Shown here: positions 44,900-57,190 of the stretch, piece by piece
Layout: every line of letters starts with the position of its first letter
Position numbering within the stretch: position 1 is the first letter of the stretch
Assembly: GCF_047948215.1 (NCBI RefSeq)
Contig: NC_134465.1
Location: 11,136,522 to 11,200,521 of the forward strand
Direction: 5' to 3'
From: Lycorma delicatula
Lineage: Eukaryota > Arthropoda > Insecta > Hemiptera > Fulgoridae
Length of the DNA stretch: 64,000 nucleotides
Position numbers and translations under genes: made by a program
Notes under the pieces: generated by a model
Told to the model about the DNA's origin: nothing
Seen by the model: only the letters and a program-made list of their open reading frames with translations
Databases searched by the model: none

Positions 44900-45910
44900 A
44901 GGTTATTTTAAATAGAATTAAGGAAACTATAGACAGAGCTTTGAGTGAGGATCAACATGGTTTCAGGCCGCAAGATACAGTCAATATCCTCATATAACCA
45001 ATGTACTTATATCCCCTTACATACAATATACTTATTTTCCCACATTCAGAAAGTAATTTTGGTACTAATACATAATGGAAGGAGATAATTTAGTAAAAAA
45101 AACAATCGATACAGGAGAGTCTGTCAAAACAAAAATAAATAAAAGAGGTACATAAAAGGAGAGTGTAGGACGCAAGAGATCTACCGGAAACACAAATGTA
45201 TAGTAAGAATTATGGTCAGGGAGTATGGAACAGTCTGATGAAAAAAATGATTAAAACAAGTTAGTTTGTTATTTCCCTTACTGTTTAATATAGTAATGAA
45301 AAGAATCAAGAGAAGAGATAAACTGAGATCGGATGAAGACATTAGAAAAATGATTTTTGCAGATATACTATGATAAGATGTATTGATGAGGAGGAAGTGA
45401 GAAATGTTTACAGAAATAGACAGAAAATTAAAAAAGAACAGCTTAAAAACTAGTAAAGAGGTACGTGAGGTTCTGTTAGCGGCAAGGAAAAGAGAACCAG
45501 AGACGACTATTATATTGGACAGAACACCGCAGAATGTCTCGGGCAAATATAAATATTTGGGATAACCAGTTCCTTACAGAAAGGAGGAAACTTCTTTAAA
45601 ACTGTTAAAACATTTGGTTTGGTTTAAAAATGTATTGTGGATGGCAAAGTTAATAACGAATAAATTATATTTTGTCCTTATAATTATATATGGAGCTGAG
45701 ACGTGAACAATGACAGAAAGAATTACAGTCGTCTGCAGACAGAAGAAATGAAATTTTTATGAGGGATAATGAAAATAACAAGAAGAGAAAAAAGAATGTA
45801 GAAATAAGAAAGGAATTGAAAGTAAATAGTGTAAGAGAGAGAATTTGAAAATTACAAGTACAGTTGTTTGGGTATCTCAGGAGAATGGCTTTAAATTAGT
45901 TACAAAAGTA
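44900..45910 (+). pseudogene. degenerate LINE reverse transcriptase and C-terminal region
   Basis: The plus strand reads VILNRIKETIDRALSEDQHG followed by FRPQ near 44905-44975 (reverse-transcriptase fingers). Later, past many stops, come YGAET near 45690, then NYSRLQTEEMKFL, GIMKITRREKR, RKELKVNSVRERI and KLQVQLFGYLRRM near 45850-45895. The YGAETWT...EMKFLR...QL-WFGH--RM order is standard for the C-terminal part of several insect LINE proteins. The catalytic FADD box is not recognisable. The 121-codon minus-strand frame here is antisense. Confidence 0.7.
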
Positions 45911-46276
45911 ACCTTCAATAATGAAAAAATAAATAACTTACAGAATTGTTTGATACATCACTGAATCCAGTGTATGTTCAAGTTTCATTCCCGCCTAACA
46001 CCGTTATTTCCCAACTTTTTCACTAGATGGCACATGTGAATGAGTGATTCCATGAATCATCCATCATGGAGTTGTATACCGATGCAGTGCATGCTCAGTG
46101 TTGTTTATGGTTTCATCAATCAAAATCAGCTACTACCATTCTGAGACAATTCATGACTACTCGTAAATATCTCAAGCAACCACCTCAAAAACAATCTGTT
46201 ATTGCTAGGTATAATTGTTTCATTGAAACAAGTTGGTTTAATTTGTGTGTGCATGTATATATATAATTTGTGTGTG

Positions 46277-46283
<7 letters not shown>

Positions 46284-46329
<46 letters not shown>

Positions 46330-46342
46330 ACACACACACACA
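46284..46342. repeat. (CA)n microsatellite
   Basis: About 29 CA units with one interruption (CATA at 46323-46326), preceded by GTGTGTGTATATATACACAC, which makes a dyad at its left edge. Confidence 0.95.
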
Positions 46343-46849
46343 TGGTTGTTAAGTAATACATGAAAAGAATCAAGAATTAAATTACATGTCAACTGATTTC
46401 AAACAATATTTGGAAACATTAAAATATCATTAAATGGCATTAAAAAAAAGCCAGAGTTTTCTTTATATTATATTCATATTTTGAGTTAATGAAGCTAATT
46501 CTGTCTGGGTTTCTACTACCATACAAAAAGTAGGACAAAAAAAGCTAATTTTAAATAAGTTTCCTTCATTCTTTAAAAAATTAAAGGATAATTAAGTCAA
46601 CTAAGTTCTGGGTAAGGCAATACCACATTCCTTAAGAGCTACATCGTTTAGCAACTTATGGAAGATGCCAGGAAACAGTTTCTTGGGAATCAGAGGTTGT
46701 GAAAAAAGGTAGGATGCCAACAACCAAAACCAAATTTAATATACTAATATCCATAGATCATCAAAATTAAATATGCTGTTGGATTGTACCCAAATGCTGT
46801 TTGTGTTTAATAGTTTAATAATACAGTGTGTCTGCAAAATAATAGTGGG

Positions 46850-48100
46850 GTTTTGAATGATTACAGCTACAAAACAAAAACATTTTAGAGAGATCAGCTG
46901 TACATTAAATGAAAGAGAAGTACTTCAAGTTTATGTGTACAAAGCGGGCACATGCGCGTTGTGTTTCCTGTACACGCAAGCAGCACGTGCGAGTTAGTCA
47001 TCGTGTTTGTGGTGCAGAGGAAGTTTCAATGTGTATTGTTGCTTGTTATATTTGTGTCAGTTACACATGTTAGGCATAATTAGACTCCTCCACATGAAAA
47101 AAATTTGGTTATGGGTCAAAAAATCAAGAAAACAGGCAGCCTACTGAAGCAAACACTTCCAGGACAGCCATCAATGTCTGATGAAACGACTGAAGCAGTG
47201 TGCAACAAATCCATGTGAAAGTGTTCTAGAAAGTTGGGCATTCCTAAAATAATTGTTCACGATGTGTTAAAAACACAATTACATTTCAATGGATACAAAA
47301 GTCAGGTGTTACAACTTTATCCACAGGACAAAGTGAAACAATTTGATTTTGCTGTAGATATTCCGGATAGGTTGGAGCAAGATGATAATTTTTTTAAACA
47401 AGTTCATTTACAGTGATGAAACAACATTTCATGTTGCTAGACAAACACATCAGCATAGAGTTTGTATATGGAGTACTGAACCTCCATATGCCTTTATTCA
47501 AACATCAGCATGACAGTGAAAAAGTGAATGTGTGGTGCACTATTGGACAAGACAGAGTGTTACTGCCACTCCTTTTTTGCTGAAAAAAAACCAATATTGG
47601 GGAACATCTTCCTGAATATTTTCAAATGGTATGCAGTACTCCCTAAATACTGAGGAATTACGTTTTCCAGTTACATGGAGCTTCTCCTCATTTTGCCTCA
47701 ATAGTGCAGGACTTTCTTGATGAAACTTCTCTTCAGTAATGGGTTGGATGAGAAAGATAAATTGCTTGGCCTCCACAGTCTCCAGATCTTATCCCCATGG
47801 ATTTTTATTTTTGGAGTTATGTAAAAACACAAGTGTATTCCGTTCAACTTCGAAATCTGGGCCATTTAAAAGAAAGGATCACTGAAGCTGTTTATTCTAT
47901 CATGCCGGATGTTCTCTGCCAAGTACAGCAAGAGACTGAATATCGCCTTGATATCTGTGGGGCAATTAAGGAAGTATACATCAAAATCTAATGAACAGGC
48001 AAGAAACTTGGAGTGTTTTCTCATTCTCATTTAATATATAGTTCATCTCTCTACAACGCTTTGTTCCGAAGCTATAACCATTTAAAATTCAACCGTTAAG
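46850..48100 (+). mobile_element. Tc1/mariner-like transposon relic with long inverted ends
   Basis: Left end 46853-46935 and right end about 48010-48090 are imperfect inverted repeats sharing TGAATGATTACAGCT, TTTTAGAGAGAT and ACATTAAATGA in complementary form. Plus-strand coding pieces: SRKLGIPKIIVHDVLKTQLH (an HTH-like region), VDIPDRLEQDDNFFKQVH, YSDETTFHVARQTHQHRV (first catalytic Asp), then shifts and stops, then PDLIPMDFYFWSYVKTQVYS near 47785 (last catalytic region) and YRLDICGAIKEVYIKI to the end. The family is the IS630-Tc1-mariner transposases common in insects. The element at 20659-21583 encodes a related protein end. Inactive. Confidence 0.75.
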
Positions 48101-49735
48101 CTATAATCATTTATTTTAAGGAAACTATATACTAAAAAGTAAATCTAAATATAAAGAATAAAAATTTTAATTTAATTAATGTACTGAGAAGAGGACTAGG
48201 AAAACCAGAGAATGTTGCTAATTTCTGTATGCAGAGCACATTAAATGTATCCCATAAAAGAAAAGAGTATGAGAAATAAATTTACATGGCGATTCTTTTT
48301 TACACACTAAAATTATAATATTTTACTAAGCAGAACTATATGAAGGAATAGTAAAATGTAAATTACATTTCAATTTTATTTTTAAATAATATAATGAAAA
48401 GTATACGTACAAAAGTCCAAACATTTTTCAGTTATATTTTTGTTCTTAAAATCTAGATTTCTTGCAAGGATTTGTGTAAAGATCAATTATTGTAATGAAT
48501 TCTGTTTTTTCCTAAAATTGTCTCTGGATCCCCAAAAAATCATTCTACAGTTAATCATAATTAGAGTCTTTTCTACGAGACAACTTCTTTCTTTTAACAG
48601 CAGTTTTTACAAATTAAGAAGTCATCAAAAAATTTTATTACATACAAATTTAAAAAATAATAACTGTGTAAACAGAAAGACCAGCAGTTCCTAGATGATT
48701 TTAAAAATTAAGCCCTCCTTTTTTAACTTTTTAAGTTAATTTTTTTTCAGATAGTAAAACTACAATCCTAGTAGATTTATGAGACAAGATTCACTTCAAA
48801 ACTAAAGAAAAAACTAATACAGTTTAATTTTAAAATAATCATTCAATAATTAGAACACGAAGAACGAGTATTTTAAGATCAGAAACCAATGTGCAGAACT
48901 GAGTAAAAGCAACATCATTTACTACTGTTTTTCCAGCAAAATGCTGTTTATCCCCAAAGTGTAAGTAATCAACAGTTACACAAGGCCCTGGCAGTAACAA
49001 TAAGGCATTCTTAGAAAGAGTTACATTCTAAATTTAAAATCTATTACCAATTTGAATTTTATTATCAGATTTTTTTTTTAATTTCTGACAAAATTGTACA
49101 TGGTAAAATATATAACCAAGATTATCTGATCACAAAAAAATTATATATTTATGTATACAAAATAAATCTTAATAAAAAATATAAATACATTTATTAACAA
49201 TGAAATATTGAAAAGTAAAATTTAATAAACAGCTCAAAAATTCTTTTTGTAAATATCATTTGCTTTAATTTCTGTTGAAATTTTTTGTAAAAATCTTTTT
49301 TAAGATTTATAATTTCTGGCTTTTTCCAAATCAATCTTTTTTTTTTTTTTAATTAAAAAGTAATATTTTTTTCTACATGCACCAAACCTTACATTCAAAA
49401 ATTTCAAACTGAATATTGTTTAAAGAATTTTATGAACTTCAATATTTGTGCTGTTTTAATATCCTAAAAGAACAGATGGCAAAAACCATTTTCTATAAAT
49501 AATCTCAGCACCGGAGTATAAGATTTACTTCGATGAATTAAACTTTGAAATCAATTTAATGAAAAGAATAACAAACAAAACAAATTCATTCATTTGATTA
49601 TCATAAACAAAAATTTTAAATGAATCAAACATTAAGAAAAATAAATTACTCACATTCATGATCACATCATCTTGTTTATTACAAAGGGTCATAACAAATT
49701 GTGGATATATAAACCATCCACTCATCTTGCTTATT
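48101..49735. other. AT-rich non-coding stretch
   Basis: No supported gene. The 84-codon plus-strand frame at 48440-48694 has no recognisable features. Confidence 0.5.
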
Positions 49736-49749
49736 TTGGTTAGTAATAA

Positions 49750-50117
49750 CTTTCTTTCTTTTTCCTGTTTAGCCTAAGGTAATTAATTATCTTTCAGATA
49801 ATACTTCAGAGAATAAATGAGGATGATATGTATGAGTGTAAATGAAGTGTAGTCTTGTACAGTCTCAGTTCGACCATTCCTGAGATGTGTGGTTAACTGA
49901 AACCCAACCACCAAAGAACACCGGCATCCACGATCTAGTATTCAAATCCATTTAAAAATAACTGACTTTACCAGGACTTGGGCGCTGGAGCTCTTGAGTT
50001 CCATATCAGTTGATTTGGGAAGACATGTTCACCACTAGGACTTGAACGCTGGAGCTCTTGACTTACAAATCAGTTGATTTTGGAAGATGCGTTCACCAGT
50101 AGACCAAGCCAGTGGGT
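49750..50117 (-). mobile_element. SINE family A, copy 3, with duplicated head
   Basis: Flanked by TTGGTTAGTAATAA (49736-49749) and TTGGTTAATAATAA (50118-50131), a 14-base target duplication with one difference. In minus orientation the head AGCGTTCAAGTCCTAGTGGT and the preceding AACTGATTTG--AGTC-AGAGCTC occur twice in tandem (about 49972-50035 and 50036-50100), so the tRNA-like region with box B is doubled. The body has ATGGATTTGAATACTAGATC, GCCGGTGTTCTTTGGTGG and GTTAACCACACATCTCAGG. The tail ends GGCTAAACAGGAAAAAGAAA. Confidence 0.85.
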
Positions 50118-50131
50118 TTGGTTAATAATAA

Positions 50132-51540
50132 TTCAATATTAATAGAGTACAGCAGCTAATAAATACCATGAATATGATAAATTATATTCTTCATACACGG
50201 GATGATACAATATAATATATAATTTTTTTTAACAAAAATAAAATCCGATGGCAAGTCATTACATAAGTATTACTGAAGGTCAGTGTGTCATACACATTCA
50301 TAAAACATTCAAGTTGACAACAAATAAATGTATATTAAACAAGTAAATAATCACACAGATCTACAAATCAATAACTTTTATAGATCGAAACAAATAATCT
50401 ACCGTGCTGCGCACAAGATTTTAAGACCACTAAATTCCTTCTTAATTGATCTGCCAAGACCATCAAACATTTCATTATGATGAAACTTCAGATCACTCCT
50501 AGGAATATGCTTAATAATTCAAATCATTTCAGGATTATTCTTAGCAATACATTATTTTTAGCAGTCCCATCTGCTGAAAGGAATCCATCCTAATAGTGAA
50601 TAAATAACAGCATTTATAATATGTTTTGAGCTTTGTTAATCATGATTTCAAAACTATAACCCTACCAATTCAGTATAAATGTACATTTTACTTATTCTTA
50701 TTTTCCTAAAATGTTATATTCTTCTCTTCTTTGCCCTGCAGACTTTTTTAAGTACAATATTTTATCTTCTATGTACTTTACTTTCTGTAGGAAATTCAAC
50801 CAAATACCTTCCTTTTTTCTCTTTTTTTTTACTTTTGGAGGAATTGGCTACGGATATTTTTTCTATTTTTCTTAAGAGAAAAATTTCTTGCGATAAGTTG
50901 TCCAGAGCTAATATTTCATGCACAATGGATTTAGAGAAATTGGATACATACTTGGATATGTATAAACCGGAAAATAAATAAATGAAATAGAAATTAAGCA
51001 CAATTTGTTTTACATGAAGAGACAGACATCTTAACTGGTTTAGAGATATAATGTTTGAAATAAATACTACAGAAAAAGCAGATATATATATCTGATGTAC
51101 TTCGACATCCTCTATAGTGAATAATTAAATGACATAAGATGACATTATTGTTTGTCAGGAAATATAATGTGATAAAAGTGGATATCAATGAATACATCTT
51201 AAAAACGTGTCTTGTTTGGAAAACAGCCATTATAAAGTCTAGATGCAAATTTTGAATTTTTCAAAATCAAGCTGTTAAAAGGGCCCAAATTTAGATTTTA
51301 TAAATCATGCTTCTATAAAAGTAAATGTCACACAGAACATATGTGCATGCGTGTGTGTGTCTTTATAACTGAACTAAACATTCTATCACATTGAAGGGAA
51401 ACATGTAGAAGCTTAACCATAAATAAATTTTTCAGTTTATTTTTATTTAATGTTTTTATAACTTCAATCCTGGAGATTTTGTACAGCTGTGTGCATAAAT
51501 CAGAACATATCGTAACCTAATTATAATCAGCACACAGCAA
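50132..51540. other. AT-rich non-coding stretch
   Basis: No supported gene. Overlapping frames at 50679-51001 on both strands (100 and 79 codons) are Phe/Leu-rich or Lys/Ser-rich and are not recognised. Confidence 0.45.
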
Positions 51541-51549
51541 AAAATATTG

Positions 51550-52010
51550 AAGATAAATTGATGAAAATTTGTATATACACATTCTTCTTATGATGTAATA
51601 GTACAATATAAGAAAGGATTTATTTTAAAATTCCAAGTTTAAAGGGTTAAAATGGAGTAATAGTGAAATTTACTAATTTTTTTAATCTCTCCGTAACAAA
51701 TGAAGCTATCACTTGATTTATGGTATATGTAACCTTCATGTGAATATCTAAAAATCAATTTCTACATTTCTTTAAATTCAATCTTGAAAAGGGGGGAAGG
51801 TAAGTAAAAAAATGTTGGAAACAATGATTGCAAATTTTTTCCCAATTTCCAACTATACTAAATGAGATAATCACTTGATTTGGGCCTGCAAATACTCTTC
51901 AGATAAATATGTAAAGACTAATTTCAGGTTTTTTGAATTTTAATATTTTAAGGGTTAACAAAAGTAAATTTTTTTTACATAATTGACATTTTATGCTACC
52001 ACTATTGAAA
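51550..52010. repeat. degenerate tandem repeat of about 150 bp, three units
   Basis: Units begin near 51560, 51705 and 51865 and share AATGA-(G/A)(C/A)TATCACTTGATTT, AGATAAATAT-TAAA-A-TAATTTC and TTTAAATT-AAT-TT-AAGGG. Spacing is about 150 bases. Similar non-coding tandem blocks occur near the ends of some DNA transposons. No coding sense. Confidence 0.45.
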
Positions 52011-52139
52011 ATGGTGTTATCACTACCACAATAGTAAATCGAAAAACGAGCTAGTGGATCCTACACTAAACAAACTGTTGCTCAGAAGAAATTACAAACG
52101 GTGATAGTTTCCATAAATTGAGTAGGCTTTAATTTTTAT

Positions 52140-52279
52140 TTATTTATCATGAATTTAATGAACAAAATGGGGTTCAGGTCGCAGAACCACTGGTTGTATG
52201 GGAAGGGCTCACCCTTTCTGCGACGGGAAATACAAGTAACCATATAGCATGGGTGAAGCCACGATGGGGATGCTTATAC

Positions 52280-52322
<43 letters not shown>
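52140..52322. repeat. probable LINE 3' end followed by (AT)n
   Basis: 52168-52275 (TGGTTGTATGGGAAGGGCTC, TTTCTGCGACGGGAAATACA, GGGTGAAGCCACGATGGGGA) is GC-richer and runs straight into an (AT)n tract at 52283-52322. A GC-richer non-coding block ending in a simple repeat is the usual appearance of RTE-type 3' ends. This is resemblance only. Confidence 0.4.
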
Positions 52323-52327
<5 letters not shown>

Positions 52328-53780
52328 TAATTTTTTTCAGCATGTACATTAGTACTGAACAATGGGAATCAAAATTACATGTTTTATAGGAGGTACTTAA
52401 TAGCGATCATTTATCTAGCAATATATTACCACACATAACAAATAAATAATGTTCATTTACTTTCGATTATAATTTACAATTATCATGTGAAATGTGAAAG
52501 TGTACTTGCCTAGTATGGGCTACGCTCTATAGAAAAATTAATAATTTTTTTAAGTTTATACACATATATTCAGAAAATATATAAGTTGTTTTTATCTAAT
52601 TTTAAATTTACGGCAAAAATAACATTTTCAACTAAATTTTTTGTTAAACATCACATTAAAATATTTTGAATATGAGATTAATAACAGATTACATCAAACT
52701 TTAAGATTATAACAATTCCTCAACAATAAGTAATTTGGGTAAAACATATAATTTTGATTAAAAATCCTTTTATAGGCCTATACATTTATATGGAAAAAGA
52801 TTTCAATACTACCACCGCAGGAATCATCAAAGCCCATCTAATAGATAAAAATTACAGCTAATCATACCTGAGCTAGCAGTTTTGTGAGCAAAGTACTTTG
52901 CACATTTTATACTGCATTTAATAAACTAACCTCTATTATATTGAATTAATAAAAGGAAAACTAATGTAAATTATAAAAAAGAATTATCAATTTTAACTGA
53001 TTCTGAAAGGTTTATCCAGTGCCAAAAAATAATCTTACTGAGAAAGAAATAAGGTAAACACTCTTTCCAGGTACACTGGAGGATCACTGGCTGATGACAA
53101 TTGAGACGGTTACTTCCAGTATATCTCGATTAAAAAAAAAAAAAATTACACATCTATTATTAAACTCTGAAAGGCACAATGGTATACAGTAGTAAGAAAA
53201 AGATCTGAAATAGGAAAATTATAAAGAGCAAAATTTAATCTTGAAATGGTAGATGATATTAGAACTACAAGAGTGCATATGTTGGTGTTGAAAATGAAGG
53301 CTCCTTTTTAGCACACCTCTTCATACATTGTTTAAAAGAAGTACCTATTGCCATTTTGAAATTGTATATTATATTAAAAATCTTTACACATACATCCTCT
53401 TGCCTAATACCAAAAACTCTTATAAAATTTAATTAGAAATTTGGAAAACATATTAGGCTGTAACTGCATCACAAATACACAAACTGATAAAATACAAAAA
53501 AGTTATATTAAAACGAAGTGAAGCAATCCGTCAATAAAATTATATAAAAGTTGAACTGGGAATCTTCTTTTTTTAAATCTGTTTTAAAAAATAGGGGGTG
53601 CACTTTTTATATTAACAAAAAAGCGAGAAGATAAATATACTCCTAAATCCACAACCTGTTAGTATGTAAAAGAATCTTTTTGTGTTAACTTATTCTTTAA
53701 ACTTATCTTTATGTTTACTTCAATAAATGTGCAATCTTTAATAAAAAGAATAATCACTTATTCTTAAACAAACAAGAAAA
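52323..53780. other. AT-rich non-coding stretch
   Basis: No supported gene. Nothing structured noticed apart from short A runs. Confidence 0.5.
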
Positions 53781-53784
53781 TCTT

Positions 53785-55470
53785 AGAAAATCCACCATTA
53801 TTCAGGTCAGAATCCCCAAAAATCTCAATACACCCTCAAATCATCTAATAAAATCTACATTATAATAAACGCCCATGCACCTACTAATAATAAATATAAC
53901 TCTTCAAAAGACCATAAACAAGCAGAAAGGTTCTGGGATCCACTTGACTATAAATAACATCTCCAAAAAACCAAGTTAAACAATTAATCAGAGACTGTAA
54001 TGCTCAACTAGGCAGAGAAAGATGATAGCACAACATCATCAGAAAATGGCCCGCCCAAAAGAAAATAAACAAAAGTGAACAGAGACTCTTCAATCTCTCC
54101 AGAAACCACAATCCAATATTGAAATCCATATATTTTTAGAGGAAGCCTCAAAAACTCAAAACCTGGAAACACCCCGACTACACTAAAGGAGAATGGCAAC
54201 TAGACCATGTTTTCATGAAGAAACACCACCACAAGGAAATCTACAACATGTAAAAGTCCTCCAAAGAGTAGACACAGGCTCAGATCACTATGCAGTCAAA
54301 TTAAAATTTAATTTACTCCCCAAAGAAAGCAACATAACTAAGCCCCTGAGATTGAAAGAAAAGTGGACTCTACTCAACTAATCAAGAGTGAAAATTACCA
54401 AAAAGCAACCGAAAAATAAAAATTACAATCTTTTTAAATTATTTTATTTTTAAAAATAAATAAAAAAAAAAAACAATCAAGGATAAACTTGAATAACTAG
54501 TCAACAACGTTAAACAAATCACAGTCCCAATAAAATCCTGTAAAAAACATCAATGGTAGAACAGTGAATCAGACAAAACAGTGGAGAAAAGACATCAAGC
54601 ACGGCTATTTCAACAATCCCAAAAATCAGAAGCATCCTTTCAAAATCTAGTAAAACAAAGAAAAGAAACCACCCAAACCCTATGGAGAATAAAAAGAAAC
54701 ACCATAAAGACATAATAAGTAAAAAGAAGAAGAATTTAATAAAATGCAGTCGAAAGACTACTACAAAACCAGCTCAAAAAATAAGAACCCCAACGTTGCT
54801 AATAAAGAATGAAAATAGTAAATTGGTCCATAACAATAAAGACAACATGAAAATCCTACCAATATTTCAACAAACTCCTAAATTGTGAAGAACCAACAGA
54901 ACTCCTAAAGTTCAACCCAACGCCACCAGAAAACAACCATCCCACAACAAAAAAATCTACATAGCACTGGTGAGATGAAGAATTACAAAGCAGCAGAAGA
55001 TCAGACTTTTGTAGAGATCTGGAAACATGCAAGAAGATCAGAAAAAATTACCCTTCATCAATAGCAAGTCAACATCTGGATCAAAAAATAACTACCAGAA
55101 CAATGGATGACAGCTCTCATCCATCCACTACACAAAAAAGATGACAAAACAGATCCTAACAATTGCAGGAGAATCTCACTCCTAGACACACATACAAAAT
55201 TCTTTTACGAATCATCCTCAACAGGATCTGTTTGTTCACAACTGGAGAAAGAACTAGGAGAATACCAGGAAGGTTTCAGACCCTGGAGAAGCTATCCAGA
55301 CCAGATCATGAGTCTCAAGCTAATAATGGATTACAACAGGAAAAGAAACAGAGTCAGGATTATAACATTAGTAGATTTCAAGTAAGCTTATGACTGCATC
55401 CACAGAGAATCCCTACTAAAAAGTATAAGACACCTCAGACTACATACATGTATTCAGCTAATTGTTTTTA
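53785..55470 (+). pseudogene. RTE-like LINE: endonuclease and start of reverse transcriptase (broken)
   Basis: The endonuclease part reads INAHAPTNNKYNSSKDHK and AERFWDPLD near 53870-53950, then KPQKLKTWKHPDYTKGEWQL followed by DHVFMKKH near 54145-54225, and VLQRVDTGSDHYAVKLKF at 54259-54310 with the GSDH catalytic histidine. The reverse-transcriptase part reads EQWMTALIHPLHKKDDKTDP, RRISLLDTHTKF, LGEYQEGFRPWRSYPDQI and RIITLVDFK near 55095-55385, ending after CIHRESLL. The sequence stops before the FADD box, so the 3' half is lost. Many stops lie between. Clade by resemblance to common insect RTE-like proteins. Confidence 0.75.
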
Positions 55471-56152
55471 TATAATGTGAAAAAATTATCTTAAAAACAG
55501 TTTTATACATATATTTATAATTTTCAGATATTTGATAACCAGAGATATTGTCACTAATTTCATTTCCTTAAAAAAAAGTGAATTTTATAAACTGCTGAAT
55601 GAAAATTAATGTTATATACATTTTGAATAAACAATCAAATAAGATGAATAAAACATATAAAATATGCTAAAAGAATAAAGCAAAACCTTCAAAATAAACA
55701 ATTTTAATTCTTTCTTAAAAACAAAATTATAATAACAATTAACCGTTCAAAGGAAACTAAAAATAAAATGAAAAGGAAGTAAAAACCAAAGGATAATAGA
55801 ATTGACACGAATCGCATTATTATAAACAAAACTTGGATATTATCCAAATGCTTAACTTACTGTAAACAAAACTACTGCGGTGTTAAATATTTACAAGTTA
55901 ATAATATTACTAAAGTAAATAAATAAGATAAAAATGACCTTCTTGTTATTCAATGTTAGTTTTAAAATCCATTAACATTTTAGACGTGACTAAAAGAAAC
56001 GATGAGAATATTTGCTAAATATTGTTAATAAGCGAATAAATAAATATGCGTGCATTAAAATATTTATATGCATATAGTTTTATGAAAAAAAAGCAAGTTT
56101 AACTACTGACTTTTCAAATTATAAAAAATAATCTTTTTTTCTGGGTTTTTCT
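55471..56152. other. AT-rich non-coding stretch
   Basis: No supported gene. AT-rich up to the A/T-rich tail of the neighbouring minus-strand LINE (CAGAAAAAC and CAGAAAAAAAG blocks at about 56131-56152). Confidence 0.5.
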
Positions 56153-56184
56153 GGGCGAAAAACGCTTTTGCGTTATCATCGCCC
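56153..56184 (-). promoter_or_regulatory. 3'-terminal stem-loop of a second I-clade LINE copy
   Basis: Same 32-base design as 3801-3832: outer stem GGGCGA/TCGCCC, TGAT/TT bulge, inner stem AACGC/GCGTT, loop AAAA. The closing pair of the inner stem is C-G here and A-T in the other copy, and the loop differs, while the stems stay paired. Confidence 0.75.
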
Positions 56185-57190
56185 ATACACAATATATATT
56201 TGTTGTAATAAAAAAAAAAGGAATGTATCACATTATATATCTAAATTAAAATAATAAAATTACTATCTCCTTTACAACAAATGGTGTGAGTAGCTGAAAC
56301 ACTACAGAAATTCAAATACTTGAATATAAACAAATGGCCCTAAGAAATCATAAATATAAGATAGCAACATTTCATTATCCCTGAGAAACATTCGCATGTT
56401 AGCCACTAGGGTTAAATTTGTGATGCAATGTTGCATAACAGATACAATCCACAAGGATGTGGTGTACTGTTAGCTGGCAGTTGCAGCAAGCACAAAGGGT
56501 GCATCTGTTTGCATCATCAGATATCATGAGTGAGCCTAGTATGCCCTTTTCATAAACAGCAGATAATAACATCCTCTCGACGGTTATCTCTTCATGAGGA
56601 GCTCCACGGTGACACAGTGTTCTTAATTGGGTGAAGTTTATTGTTCATGAATTATCCCATTCATTTTCCCACTCATCATGAACCATCCTCTTCAGGAAAC
56701 AGACAAGATCATTCAAATCGACGTGATTGGTGAAAGGAGGCTGGAAACAAGCCTCCTTTGCCGCATCGTCAGTGCGCTCATTGCCTAAAATCCCAATATG
56801 GCTGGGGATCCAGCAAAAGCTCACTGTTGTAGTGTTCATTTCGTAAATGAATCATAAAGAATTAAAGCAAATGAATCTTCTTTCGGTGACTCATTTGCGA
56901 AATGAATCAAATTTTGTCTGACACAATGAATCTCACAAACAACTGGGTGTCTGGAGTACATGTCATTAATTGCCTATAAGACATTCATGGAATCTGTGTA
57001 AACAAGAACATGTCAAAATTTTGGGCTAATTATATGTAAGACCTTCATAATGGCGTACAGTTGTGCAATGAAAATACAAGTGATGCTGGGAAGGCCAAGC
57101 ATGTATGTTCTGTTACCAACCACAAAACCACAACCAACAGAATTAACATTTCTAGAGCCATCTGAATAAATTGTAAAATCAGGATTCATG
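56153..57190 (-). pseudogene. 5'-truncated I-clade LINE (RNase H, C-terminus and 3' UTR)
   Basis: Minus orientation. RNase H pieces: a TDGSRNVNSVGCGFVV-like string near 57160-57110 and MLGLPSITCIF near 57100-57070. Then an open stretch 56839-56645 reads MNTTTVSFCWIPSHIGILGN, ERTDDAAKEACFQPPFTNHV, which keeps the W-PSH-GI--NE-TDDAAK signature with its Asp. The C-terminal zinc region lies near 56480. The 3' UTR is about 200 bases and ends with the terminal hairpin. Near 56840-56920 an insert with repeated TCATTTCG/AAATGAATC dyads interrupts RNase H. Truncation at 57190 is typical of incomplete reverse transcription. Confidence 0.75.

Noticed and set aside
45181..45546. 121-codon minus-strand Leu/Phe-rich frame
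   Set aside because: Antisense of the plus-strand LINE relic at 44900-45910.
50679..51001. Overlapping frames of 100 (plus) and 79 (minus) codons
   Set aside because: No domain, signal or splice support. One is Phe/Leu-rich and the other Lys/Ser-rich, as expected of AT-rich antisense pairs.
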